A stretch of 61,664 nt of DNA from Parachlamydiaceae bacterium (GTDB taxonomy: Bacteria > Chlamydiota > Chlamydiia > Chlamydiales > Parachlamydiaceae), in the NCBI GenBank assembly GCA_013816265.1, contig JACDES010000003.1, positions 1-61,664 on the forward strand, read 5' to 3'. This document shows, in pieces, positions 1 to 7,942 of this stretch. The position numbers were made by a program, and so were the translations under genes. The notes beneath the pieces are model-generated. The model searched no databases and was not told where the DNA came from. It worked only from the letters and a program-made list of their open reading frames with translations. How positions within the stretch are numbered: position 1 is the first letter of the stretch; every line of letters starts with the position of its first letter.

Positions 1-136
1 TTCTTAAAGCTACGCAAAGCGTTTGGAGTGCGAAAGTCCTCTTTCGCTTTGTTATAAAGCGCCATATTTGTATATATGCCTAGATTTGACGCTGACCTTT
101 GGAGTGCATGTTCGCTTGAGGCTAAGAAAAAATCGA
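1..136. repeat. Dispersed repeats A and D (partial copies)
   Basis: Positions 9-53 carry the family A core (CTACGCAAAGCGTTTGGAGT followed by GCGAAAGTCCTCTTTCGC, itself a small hairpin). The stretch from about 25 to 95 reappears in reverse complement near 33343-33410. Positions 96-136 hold a second short repeat (CCTTTGGAGTGCA...CGCTTGAGGCTAAG) that recurs at 17652-17692 and, shortened, at 25539-25570. No gene is seen here. Confidence 0.85.
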
Positions 137-170
137 CAACCGGCATCTTTTTTTGGTCTTTTAGCCAAAA

Positions 171-1826
171 TTAACTGAATTTTTGCAGTTCAATATTGAA
201 AACTTTTTTGGCTTCCTCTTCTTCACAGCAAACAAAATCGACTCCCAAATTTTTGAGCAGGTGCTGGTCGTGTGTATATCTTACACGAGCTAAAATTCGG
301 ATATTAGGATTTAATTTTTCTGCGTTCTCAATAATATTTACCGAAGTATTAATCTCAGGAATTGTAATAATTAATAATTTGGCATTTTTAATCTGAGCGG
401 CTTCAAGAATATCTGGATGGGAGGCATCACCAAATACAGCCTCTTGATGCCTTTCTCGAAGATTGACGATTGTATCAATATTACGATCTATTACGATAGG
501 ATTCATTCCAATTTTTTTAATTGCATCAATGACAGTTTGACCAATAGGACCATATCCAACAACTAAAGCGATGTTTGAGGGCTTTAGTTTGTATTTCGCA
601 TCAAAAAATGTAGTGGAAGGGCCAAGTTTATTTTGCATAAAAAAAGAGACTTTTTCAATGACTTTAAATATCAATGGATTGAGTGAAATTGAAACCAATG
701 CGCATGCAATAATTACGTCGTAACCAATGTCAGGAATGATATCTAACTTGGTTGCTTCCTCAGCCAAAATAAAAGAAAATTCCCCAATTTGAGCTAGTGC
801 TAAAGCTATCGTGAAAGCGATTTTGAAAGGATATCGAAAGGCAATAACGATTAAAAAAGCAACCAAAGGTTTAATGATTAATATAATGCCTAATATTCCA
901 AGAAATAATGAAAAATTATTCATTATCGCTGATGGATTAAATAGCATCCCAATTGATAAGAAAAAAATGACGACAAAAGCATCTTTTAATGGTAAAGAAT
1001 TGGCAGAAGCTTGTTGTCTTACATCTGTTTGTCCAACAACCATACCTGCAATAAAGGCCCCTAGTGCAATGGATGTCCCAAATATTAACATCGAACCGGT
1101 TGCAATAATAAATATTAAGGCTAAGATTGTTAAAGTAAATAATTCATTGGATCGAGTTCTCGCAACTTTAAGAAGTATATAAGAAACACCTTTTTGACCT
1201 ATTGAAAACATAATTCCAATTAATGCTGCAAATTTTAACACCATAAAAATAATCGCAACAGATATATCACCCATTGAAATATTTTTCCCATGTGATGAGG
1301 CAGCGATTGTTGGAAGTATTAATAAGGCTGCAACTGTCAGAACATCTTCGACTATCAACCAACCGACTGCAATATGACCTTCAGTTGTATTCAATAAGCT
1401 ATTGTCGGTAAGGATTCGCACTAACACAGCGGTACTTGCTACACCTACAGCTAAGCCAATTATTATCCCAGCTTCAATGGACCATCCAATATGATGTAAG
1501 AAAAATGTACACAGGATTGTGGCTACTAAGGTTTGTATGATCGCACCGGGGATTGCGATACTTTTAACACTTACAAGCTCTTCCCATTTAAAATGCATCC
1601 CTACGCCAAACATCATCAAAACAACTCCAATTTCGGCAAGTTGTTCGGACACAGCTAAGTCAGCTACATATCCTGGTGAATAAGGTCCTATGACATATCC
1701 TGCAAGTAAATATCCTAAAATTGGGGAGAGTTTTAAACATTGAGTAATATAGCCAAAAATACTTGCAAAACCAAATCCGATCGAAAGTATCACTACAATT
1801 TTAAGATTAATCGCTTCTGTTTCCAT
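171..1826 (-). CDS. CPA2 cation:proton antiporter with RCK/TrkA-N domain (YbaL/KefB-like)
   Basis: This 551-residue inner-membrane protein has an N-terminal Na+/H+ exchanger-type domain of about 12-13 hydrophobic segments (residues about 8-395). A cytoplasmic Rossmann RCK_N domain follows at about 415-530, with the nucleotide-binding motif VVGYGPIGQT. Length and layout match the YbaL/KefB/KefC class of monovalent cation:proton antiporters, which export K+ or Na+ under control of the RCK domain. The RCK_C domain seen in some relatives is absent. It is probably monocistronic, with repeat sequence downstream and a 280-bp AT-rich gap upstream. The start at 1826 has only a weak AGG upstream. The transported ion cannot be told from sequence. 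Confidence 0.88.
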   Translation of the reverse strand: METEAINLKIVVILSIGFGFASIFGYITQCLKLSPILGYLLAGYVIGPYSPGYVADLAVSEQLAEIGVVLMMFGVGMHFKWEELVSVKSIAIPGAIIQTLVATILCTFFLHHIGWSIEAGIIIGLAVGVASTAVLVRILTDNSLLNTTEGHIAVGWLIVEDVLTVAALLILPTIAASSHGKNISMGDISVAIIFMVLKFAALIGIMFSIGQKGVSYILLKVARTRSNELFTLTILALIFIIATGSMLIFGTSIALGAFIAGMVVGQTDVRQQASANSLPLKDAFVVIFFLSIGMLFNPSAIMNNFSLFLGILGIILIIKPLVAFLIVIAFRYPFKIAFTIALALAQIGEFSFILAEEATKLDIIPDIGYDVIIACALVSISLNPLIFKVIEKVSFFMQNKLGPSTTFFDAKYKLKPSNIALVVGYGPIGQTVIDAIKKIGMNPIVIDRNIDTIVNLRERHQEAVFGDASHPDILEAAQIKNAKLLIITIPEINTSVNIIENAEKLNPNIRILARVRYTHDQHLLKNLGVDFVCCEEEEAKKVFNIELQKFS

Positions 1827-2038
1827 TAGACCTAACAGGGTATAAAATTATCTTTATTGAGACTTCAATCTTCCACGAGGCTGGTATACACCAAAATAAC
1901 TTTTATATTACGATAAAAATGTCATCCCTAATGGTTTTTTTGCCCAATATTGATCTATTAAATAATGATTAGAACATTCGTAACCATTTAAATATTAAAT
2001 CTATATAAGTTAGTAATAATTTATTTGTAATTAACAAA

Positions 2039-2067
2039 TTGATTAATAAAATAATTATTATTATAAT
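2039..2067 (+). promoter_or_regulatory. Sigma70/sigma66-type promoter
   Basis: TTGATT (2039-2044), a 17-bp spacer and TATAAT (2062-2067). The predicted transcript starts near 2074, about 33 nt before the ATG at 2107. The same TTGATT-17-TATAAT layout occurs at 39767-39795. Confidence 0.7.
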
Positions 2068-2106
2068 AATGATTGTGTTAATAAATAACTAATGTTTGGG
2101 GGTTTT

Positions 2107-2460
2107 ATGATTAATTATAAAAAATACCTAATTTATTGCTGTGTATTAACAATAATGATGTTATCTCTAAATAATTCTGCCTGGTCCCGAGAAGAGATGA
2201 GAGGTGGGGGAGAGCAAATGCATAGAAGTGATATGCAAGCCCATCCTCAAGAAATGGAACACCATAATTACAATCAAATGGATGAACATCATAATATGGA
2301 TTATAATAGAAATGTTGGTCATCCGGAAGGATATGGCGGTGCTTACAACAGGGGCTATAATCAAGGATCTAATCAGGGCTCTGGAAATGTAACAGTTGTG
2401 CCAGAATATGTCCCTATGCCTTCAGGAGATACAATCAACGGTCAACCTATCCAACAATAA
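2107..2460 (+). CDS. Small secreted His/Met/Tyr-rich protein, unknown function
   Basis: The ATG at 2107 is chosen over an in-frame ATG at 2092 because a GGGGG ribosome-binding site lies 5 nt upstream of it. The 117-residue product begins with a signal peptide (MINYKKYLIYCCVLTIMMLS, cleaved near NSAWS). The mature part is low-complexity and polar, rich in His, Met, Gln, Asn, Tyr and Gly, with motifs such as MEHHNYNQMDEHHNMDYNRN. It has no Cys outside the signal peptide. It stands alone between a good promoter and a strong terminator, so it is a single-gene unit. The His/Met content could mean periplasmic metal binding, but that is only inference; no family is recognised. Confidence 0.75.
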   Translation: MINYKKYLIYCCVLTIMMLSLNNSAWSREEMRGGGEQMHRSDMQAHPQEMEHHNYNQMDEHHNMDYNRNVGHPEGYGGAYNRGYNQGSNQGSGNVTVVPEYVPMPSGDTINGQPIQQ

Positions 2461-2482
2461 TTCAAGATTATTTACAAATTAA

Positions 2483-2520
2483 GGAAAGAGTTTCCGAAAG
2501 GAGACTCTTTCCTTTTGTTT
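2483..2520 (+). terminator. Rho-independent terminator
   Basis: GGAAAGAGTTTCC, loop GAAA, GGAGACTCTTTCC, then TTTTGTTT. A 13-bp stem with one G-U pair ends the transcript of the 2107-2460 gene. Confidence 0.9.
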
Positions 2521-2536
2521 ATCAACTTCAACAAAT

Positions 2537-4087
2537 TTATTCATTTAGATCAGATGAATCATCACAACTACATGAGCAATCATCACAACCACAGCCGCTA
2601 ACATTTGGAATTAACTTTACTTTAAAAATAAGTTGAGTTGCCGCAGAATCACTAGCAAAATTAGTTTCAGATACACTGCTTTGGATTCCTCCCACAATAA
2701 AGCCTAAAAGAACTGGTTTCTTAGTTAATAAGCTCTTCTTCAATATTTTATCAAATTTTAGTACACCATTACTATAAATGGGAACATCGTCTGATGGCAT
2801 AAATTGGGCACCTGTGCCAAAGAGAAGTTGTCTTGGAGGATTATATAATTCCGAAACAATGAGAGGAAACTCATCTTTCATAAAATATTGCTTATAACGT
2901 CCGTTTTTGTTAGTAACAATAGTAGTAACTTGGTTTGTGAAGGGAAGTTCATCATCCGGCACAAACTTTCCGTTTTCAAAAGTTAGATAACTGATACCGC
3001 CCATTAATACGTTGTACATATCTCCAGATTTATTTGAATAGAGACCAACAAGTGAACAAACATAATTGTTCATTCCTTGTTTAAATGTGGATGCCTTATT
3101 AGGATTTGGCATAAAAGGGACGCCATTCGCTGTAATATGGACAGGAACAGTCCAAGCACCTTCTGTAAGTGTAAACACACCCGCTAGAGCAACAAGTGCT
3201 GGAACAAGCCTTCCATGTTTATCTCTTTCAACAATTGGAACAACGTTTAAATCCCTACGACGGAAATTAGGGTTCGGGATGACTGGATTTACCGATACTT
3301 TATCAATACTTAGATGTTTTCCATCGTCAATAATACGGAATATACGTACTTGTTCGGTGTATACTTGTGAATTATGTCCAAAATCGAAATAAAAGCCTTC
3401 GAAGTCATTACCAAAAACCAGGAGGGTATTTTTTCCTATTTTTGTCATATATCCACCCGTAACTTGGAAGAGGGGATCGCTAATCGTTCTAACAAATGGA
3501 GTCGCAATAGGATATTTTTCTGGAAACTCAACCCAATTCATCAGGCCTGGTACATCAACGGCGGTTAAGGTATCTTTCGTCGACATTTTGCCAGTACTCG
3601 TTATAACACCGTATCCTCCGGTAACATAAACAGTTTTGCCTGATTGATACGCTTGTGGACTTGTGACTGATAGCAAATCGATTTGGTGCTGTGTAAGCCC
3701 TCCTGTAACACTTAGATCTTCAAGAAGTGAACGGTATTTCACAGTTTTCTTTATGGGATCAATTACGTAAACAGTCGTGTTTTGTTTCGCTGCTGGAAAA
3801 TTGGAAGGTGGATTTAGTTGATCAAAAGTGTGCATTCCGTTTGTTCTACCGGCAAAAATCAACCACTTACCTTTATAAATGGCTTCAACAGATGAATGTA
3901 CACCGCTACCAGTGATAACATCTGGTAAACTAAAATCAGCTAATTCTATTTCGATTCGAAATGGAAGCTCGTCACCTGGAAGGATCGGACTTAAAGTGGG
4001 AGTTTGATTATCGGCAAAGACAGATGAAATCCATCCCAAAGCAATAAATAAAATTGAATGGTTAAAAATCTTAGACAAAAGTTTCAT
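2537..4087 (-). CDS. Secreted kelch/beta-propeller-like protein with Cys-rich tail
   Basis: This 516-residue protein starts with a signal peptide (MKLLSKIFNHSILFIALGWI...SSVFA). The body has repeated short beta-strand motifs typical of kelch-like propellers, such as KWLIFAGRTNGMHTF, KTVYVTGGYG, VLMGGISYL and FIVGGIQSS, with GG pairs after hydrophobic runs. It ends in CGCDDCSCSCDDSSDLNE, with five Cys in nine residues alternating with acidic residues. It lies 13 bp downstream of another secreted propeller gene (4101-5138) on the same strand, so the two are probably cotranscribed. The kelch assignment is from pattern only. An envelope or surface role with disulfide- or metal-linked tail residues is inference. 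Confidence 0.7.
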   Translation of the reverse strand: MKLLSKIFNHSILFIALGWISSVFADNQTPTLSPILPGDELPFRIEIELADFSLPDVITGSGVHSSVEAIYKGKWLIFAGRTNGMHTFDQLNPPSNFPAAKQNTTVYVIDPIKKTVKYRSLLEDLSVTGGLTQHQIDLLSVTSPQAYQSGKTVYVTGGYGVITSTGKMSTKDTLTAVDVPGLMNWVEFPEKYPIATPFVRTISDPLFQVTGGYMTKIGKNTLLVFGNDFEGFYFDFGHNSQVYTEQVRIFRIIDDGKHLSIDKVSVNPVIPNPNFRRRDLNVVPIVERDKHGRLVPALVALAGVFTLTEGAWTVPVHITANGVPFMPNPNKASTFKQGMNNYVCSLVGLYSNKSGDMYNVLMGGISYLTFENGKFVPDDELPFTNQVTTIVTNKNGRYKQYFMKDEFPLIVSELYNPPRQLLFGTGAQFMPSDDVPIYSNGVLKFDKILKKSLLTKKPVLLGFIVGGIQSSVSETNFASDSAATQLIFKVKLIPNVSGCGCDDCSCSCDDSSDLNE

Positions 4088-4100
4088 AAAACCTCTTGGT

Positions 4101-5138
4101 TTACTTAAGTTCTAGGGGCATAAAAAAATCAGCAATAAATAATTGACATGTTTTGTCAGGGCCTCTTTTTGAGGTCCATAACAACTTAAATCCATCGTTG
4201 CTAAATACGGGTAATCCATCAAAAGTTGGATTATAAGTTAGGCGATATTGAACACCTGTTGATAAATTTTGAGCATAAATTTCATATTGAAAATGACCAT
4301 GTATCGATGTTGTGAAGGCGAATACATTCCCGATTGGATGCCAATATGGAGCCCAATTTACAGCTCCATTATTGGTTACTTGTTGTTCATTGGTTCCATC
4401 AGACATTATTGTATAAATTTGTAGATAATGAGGCTTTTCTCGGTCGGCTCTGAAAATAATATACTGACCATCGGGACTATAAAATGGGCCGCCATTATAG
4501 CTATTGGTTGTATGGGTTACCTGTTGTATATCTGTACCATCTGATTTCATTGTATAGAGATTCATGCTGCCTGTCTTATTGCATGCAAAAACTATGCGAG
4601 AACCATCAGGAGAATAGGCACATTCTGCATGATATTCAGGACCAGTTGTGAGAGCTGTTAAATCTGAGCCATCTGGATTCGCTTCGTAAATATTCATATA
4701 AGGTGTGAATTCCCAAACATATTGTTTTCCATCTCTTTTATAACCTGGAACTGCCTGTACTTTCTCTTCTTCGAGAAGCATCGGATCGCTGTGACTGGAA
4801 GCAAAAATAATTTTTTTCCCATCTGGTCGGAAATAGGCACAGGTGCAAGCTCCACGTCCTGTACTTACCATTCGGGGAATTCCCCCTTCAATATTCATCA
4901 CATAAATTTGGTAATGTTTTTGACCATTTGGAACAGCTTGAAAAATGACATATTGCATGTCAGGGGAAAAATAGGCCTCCCCGGCTTTTTCAAAACCCAT
5001 TGAAGGAAATGTAAGCTGTTTTACATTTCTGAGTGTAACCGCTTCTGGATTTGAGTCGTAAATGATTTCAGCGTGTGTATTTAATGTGAAAGTGGATAGA
5101 AAAATAAATATGAAAACCTTGAATGTTAATCGCCCCAT
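4101..5138 (-). CDS. Secreted TolB-like WD40/PD40 beta-propeller protein
   Basis: The 345-residue product has a signal peptide (MGRLTFKVFIFIFLSTFTLN, cleavage near THA) and at least five PD40 repeats of the form FSPDGxxIxFxS followed by xIYxMxxDG. Examples are YFRPDGKKIIFASS, YSPDGSRIVFACN, YSPDGQYIIFRAD and FSNDGFKLLWTSK. This is the propeller of TolB and related proteins, but the N-terminal TolB domain is missing and the true tolB is at 24114. It probably binds partners in the periplasm or at the outer membrane. It is the first gene of a likely two-gene unit with 2537-4087. Confidence 0.82.
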   Translation of the reverse strand: MGRLTFKVFIFIFLSTFTLNTHAEIIYDSNPEAVTLRNVKQLTFPSMGFEKAGEAYFSPDMQYVIFQAVPNGQKHYQIYVMNIEGGIPRMVSTGRGACTCAYFRPDGKKIIFASSHSDPMLLEEEKVQAVPGYKRDGKQYVWEFTPYMNIYEANPDGSDLTALTTGPEYHAECAYSPDGSRIVFACNKTGSMNLYTMKSDGTDIQQVTHTTNSYNGGPFYSPDGQYIIFRADREKPHYLQIYTIMSDGTNEQQVTNNGAVNWAPYWHPIGNVFAFTTSIHGHFQYEIYAQNLSTGVQYRLTYNPTFDGLPVFSNDGFKLLWTSKRGPDKTCQLFIADFFMPLELK

Positions 5139-5278
5139 TTTTTTACCCTATGATTTATTTTGAAAAAGGAGAGATTCAACTTTTTTTTTCATTTGTGTCA
5201 AGTTTTTAATGTTAATAATAATTTTAAATGGTGGTAATTAGGTTAATTTTTATTTAAACAACTCCTGTATCAAAAGCA

Positions 5279-5345
5279 TTAACGGCCATTTTTTTTGGCC
5301 GTTAACTAATGAATACGGCCAAAAAACTTGATTTTTGGTCGTATT
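5279..5345. other. Tandem hairpins sharing a GGCC core
   Basis: Two adjacent stem-loops: TTAACGGCCA/TGGCCGTTAA (5279-5305) and AATACGGCCAAAAA/TTTTTGGTCGTATT (5312-5345). Both contain CGGCC, so alternative pairings between them are possible. They lie in the 394-bp gap upstream of the propeller operon and downstream of hctB. They may be back-up terminators for hctB or a structured leader. No gene is seen in 5139-5532. Confidence 0.6.
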
Positions 5346-5471
5346 TACAATTTTATTATTAATAAATTGGTTGGTGGAAGATCTGGAAAGTTATGTTTTT
5401 TCTCAAATTTGTTTTTCAAGATAATAGAAATAGAAGAAAGGGATTTTGATAGCGATTAAATTTTGTCGCAG

Positions 5472-5511
5472 AAACAAACAAGAGATTAAAACCAAAGGTT
5501 TTAATCTCTTG
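5472..5511 (-). terminator. hctB terminator
   Basis: Perfect 15-bp stem CAAGAGATTAAAACC/GGTTTTAATCTCTTG with a 3-nt loop, 22 bp after the hctB stop. On the minus strand it is followed by TTTGTTT. Confidence 0.8.
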
Positions 5512-5532
5512 AAATATTGAAACTCAGAAAAA

Positions 5533-6291
5533 TTAACTAAATAAGCCAAAAAAGCCACTTGTTAAAGAAGGCTTTGGATTTTTTCCTGCTTTACTTGCTG
5601 GTGTTGTTTTTTTTTTAACAATGCCAGTTTTTGCAGCAGTTGAAGTCCTTTTTTTTGTAGATACTTTAGACATAATCTTTGGAGTTACGTGATGTGTTGT
5701 TGCTTGATGCGTTGTGTGGTGTGGTGTATGGTGAGTTGTGTGTTGTGTTGTAGCTACAGACTTTGATGCTGGGCTATGTGTTTTTTTTGCTGCTGCTTTC
5801 TTTGGTGCAGGTTTTTTTGTTGCAACTTTTTTAACGGCAATTGCTTTTTTTGCAGCAGGTTTTGCTTTTGTAGCAGCAGGTCTTTTCTTAGAATGGATTG
5901 CTGGCGACTTAGATTTTGCACTAGCAGATCTAGATTTTGTTGGTGCAGATTTTGCTTTTGGGGCAAATCTTGATTTCGTTGCAGCTTTTGATTTTGGAGC
6001 TGTTTTTGCTTTAGAAGCAACATGTTTTTTAGCAACAGGCTTCTTCGCAGCACTTACTTTTTTCTTTGCACTTACAGTTGTTCTTGAAGGCGCTTTTTTA
6101 GCTGGAGCTTTTTTTGCTACAGCTTTTTTAACAACAGCTTTTTTAGGACTTGCCTTTTTTGCAACAGCTGATTTTGATTTAGAGCTGTGTGAACCAGCAG
6201 ATTTTTTTGCTAAAGCCGCTTTCGCACGCTTTTCAGCCTCTGCTTTTGAACTTGGCTTTTTTGAATGACTTGATTTTGCTCCGCTTGACAT
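5533..6291 (-). CDS. hctB: Histone H1-like DNA-binding protein Hc2
   Basis: This 252-residue protein is extremely rich in Lys and Ala, with repeated KKA/AKK units throughout (for example VAKKAPAKKAPS). That is the composition of chlamydial Hc2, which condenses the chromosome late in development as reticulate bodies become elementary bodies. Unusual features are a His/Thr-rich stretch at about residues 180-205 (TTHHTPHHTTHQATTHH) and a hydrophobic tail (SGFFGLFS). The start is supported by AAGGAG six bases upstream. A promoter (6333-6361) and a terminator (5472-5511) frame it as a single-gene transcript. The family is clear from composition; exact orthology to Chlamydia HctB is inferred. Confidence 0.88.
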   Translation of the reverse strand: MSSGAKSSHSKKPSSKAEAEKRAKAALAKKSAGSHSSKSKSAVAKKASPKKAVVKKAVAKKAPAKKAPSRTTVSAKKKVSAAKKPVAKKHVASKAKTAPKSKAATKSRFAPKAKSAPTKSRSASAKSKSPAIHSKKRPAATKAKPAAKKAIAVKKVATKKPAPKKAAAKKTHSPASKSVATTQHTTHHTPHHTTHQATTHHVTPKIMSKVSTKKRTSTAAKTGIVKKKTTPASKAGKNPKPSLTSGFFGLFS

Positions 6292-6332
6292 TTGGCACTC
6301 CTTGTGTTTTTGTTTAATCTTGCTTTGACTGC

Positions 6333-6361
6333 ATTAAAATATTTTTTTATTATTACTGCAA
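6333..6361 (-). promoter_or_regulatory. hctB promoter
   Basis: On the minus strand: TTGCAG, a 17-bp spacer of mostly A/T, then TTTAAT. Transcription would start about 35 nt upstream of the hctB ATG. The AT-only spacer would make it sensitive to supercoiling (inference). Confidence 0.55.
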
Positions 6362-6823
6362 TTTAATCTTTACATATTTGAACAAAAAAAACTTGTTTAT
6401 TTTTCAAAAGGCTGAATTTTAAAAAATCACGAACCAGCCTAATCTTCCTTATGATGTGATGTAAGAACTCAAATGTCCCTTTTCATTTTTTTTATTTTTT
6501 ACGGAATTTCAAACAAAAATATTTTTGTTTGAAGTGAAAAAATCACAAAATAAATCTAAAAAAGTCGATTTTCGGAATTATTTTTTTATTTTTTTGCTAA
6601 ATTTTGTGAGAAATTTTGATAGAAATTGAAGGACACAAAGAAAAAGACGGGATTTATTAATGACAAAAATGGCTCCAAAGATCGCTTTTAATAGCTAAAT
6701 ACAGTTAAAAATTAGCCATAATCGACCAGGGTCAGCGTTGCTGCCCTGGACAAATAAACTTGTTTGCCACATAATGACAATTGATTTGAGGATGTTTTTT
6801 TCCAAAAAAAGTAAATTCTTAAA
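6362..6823. other. AT-rich intergenic region with one small repeat-derived hairpin
   Basis: About 460 bp with A- and T-tracts and no credible reading frame. The hairpin at 6726-6749 (CCAGGGTCAGC/GCTGCCCTGG) matches the core of the 35-kb palindrome (CCAGGTCAGCTTTGCTGCCC), so it is a minimal or decayed copy of that repeat. Confidence 0.6.
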
Positions 6824-7249
6824 CTACATTTGATAATTTTTCAGCGTTCCTATAACGACTCCCATTGCTAATAATCCGACTAGCATAAATCCAGCATTCA
6901 CCAAAAAACTTTTGTAGCTTTTCTTAGACCATAAAAGAGCCGAAAATTGATCTGTTGCCACAAAACCTATCCAAATCCACAATGCTATTATAGCACCACC
7001 TAGTCCATTTTCAACACCTGCTAATTCGATAAAAAGAGCGAGGACATAGGCGATAACTAAATCGACAATGAATTCACCAATATAAGTCCAAAGTCCATGC
7101 GATTCTTTATTAAGATCCATTCCTTCATGTTTACAATAACAATGCCCAAATACTTTTGGAGAATACCAAAGTCCTCCTAAAATAAAATAGACCGCTGCCG
7201 CAATTAAAATGGCAAAAAAATTGATGTGAATTCCTTGTAAAAGCATCAT
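6824..7249 (-). CDS. DUF1761 family four-helix membrane protein
   Basis: The 141-residue product has four hydrophobic segments (residues about 10-30, 53-73, 83-103 and 117-135). It carries the DUF1761 signature: GGLWYSPKVFG after the first helix and ALWIWIGFVATDQFS around the third. Its function is unknown across the family; it is an integral inner-membrane protein of the usual length. It appears to stand alone. The ATG at 7249 is followed by a second ATG at 7246; only a weak GGGAG-like site (TTAGGGAG) lies upstream, so either may be used. Confidence 0.8.
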   Translation of the reverse strand: MMLLQGIHINFFAILIAAAVYFILGGLWYSPKVFGHCYCKHEGMDLNKESHGLWTYIGEFIVDLVIAYVLALFIELAGVENGLGGAIIALWIWIGFVATDQFSALLWSKKSYKSFLVNAGFMLVGLLAMGVVIGTLKNYQM

Positions 7250-7525
7250 AATAAAAAACTCCCTAAAGTTAAAAAACCAAATTGCAAGTTATACCTGGCG
7301 AAAAAAAATTATCAATCCTACCCGCGCTTGGTATATTAGTATTTTTTATTACTACATTCTTTCGTCTTCGTCAATAGACATCTTTAATAACAAACCCGAA
7401 TTGGAAAAAAAACTAAGATTTTGGAGTATTTTTTCATACGGATATTGAAGAATATACCTAACGATTATAATCCTTTACAATATATCCATTTTTACATAAG
7501 CTGTTTAAATGCGTTTGTTAATTTG

Positions 7526-7684
7526 TACCACACTCATACTAAAACTTGAAATTTAGACCACGCCAAAGTCTTAAGGTTCAATGCTCGTAACTGAGTCAAT
7601 ATTAATAGTATAGACCATTTACGATTCTTGAATCGCAGGGTGTTTTTCGAAGGTCTAAATTCAAGTTTTAGAACGCGTGTGGTA
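7526..7684. repeat. 159-bp MITE-like inverted-repeat element
   Basis: Terminal arms of about 34 bp: the left begins TACCACACTCATACTAAAAC and the right ends in its imperfect complement GTTTTAGAACGCGTGTGGTA. The interior (about 90 bp) has no reading frame. The size and arm structure resemble a non-autonomous mobile element, though no target duplication is obvious. Its right arm supplies the -35 region of the next gene. The preceding gap 7250-7525 shows nothing else. Confidence 0.75.
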
Positions 7685-7688
7685 TAGT
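7660..7688 (+). promoter_or_regulatory. Promoter of the bS22-like gene, overlapping the inverted repeat
   Basis: TTCAAG (7660-7665, inside the repeat arm), a 17-bp spacer, then TATAGT (7683-7688, at the repeat edge). It predicts a 5' leader of about 20 nt before the ATG at 7716. Confidence 0.6.
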
Positions 7689-7715
7689 ATATGACTTAAT
7701 CAAATTGGAGAAAAT

Positions 7716-7802
7716 ATGTCTTCTGTAAAAAAGAAGCGCAAATACAAAATTGCGAAGCACAAGCGCAAGAAGCGCAGTAGACGTGATCGTCATAAGACTT
7801 AA
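7716..7802 (+). CDS. bS22 / AURKAIP1-COX24 domain mini ribosomal protein
   Basis: This 28-residue highly basic protein (MSSVKKKRKYK..., then AKHKRKKRSRRDRHKT) matches the short AURKAIP1/COX24 family by pattern: a K-rich start, then (A/T)HKRKKRxRxxRHK. Family members are known as bacterial small-subunit protein bS22 and mitochondrial mS38, which insert near the decoding centre. GGAG lies 5 nt before the ATG and a promoter sits just upstream. A 40-bp hairpin begins 18 nt after the stop and probably ends the transcript. It is below common gene-calling cut-offs. Confidence 0.85.
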   Translation: MSSVKKKRKYKIAKHKRKKRSRRDRHKT

Positions 7803-7819
7803 GCTTTAAACCTAAGGTT

Positions 7820-7909
7820 TTATACTGCAATCGGCATCAAACTACGATTTGGACTCGCGCGAAAGTTCCCGCGATTCCAAATCGCAGTTTGATGCCGATT
7901 GCAGTATAA
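7820..7909. repeat. 90-bp near-perfect palindromic element
   Basis: The 40-bp arms (7820-7859 and 7870-7909) pair with two mismatches around a 10-nt loop (CGAAAGTTCC after TCGCG). The right half, including the loop, recurs inside the coding sequence of the GH3 gene at about 37101-37157. It lies between the bS22-like gene and mnmG and may act as a terminator, but no T-run follows. Confidence 0.9.
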
Positions 7910-7942
7910 GCTTAATCTATATTAAAAGTGTGATATTGTTTT

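Noticed and set aside
5738..6268. 176-aa plus-strand frame antisense to hctB
   Set aside because: It is a shadow of the Lys/Ala-rich hctB codons (Phe/Ala/Gly-rich), with no ribosome-binding site.
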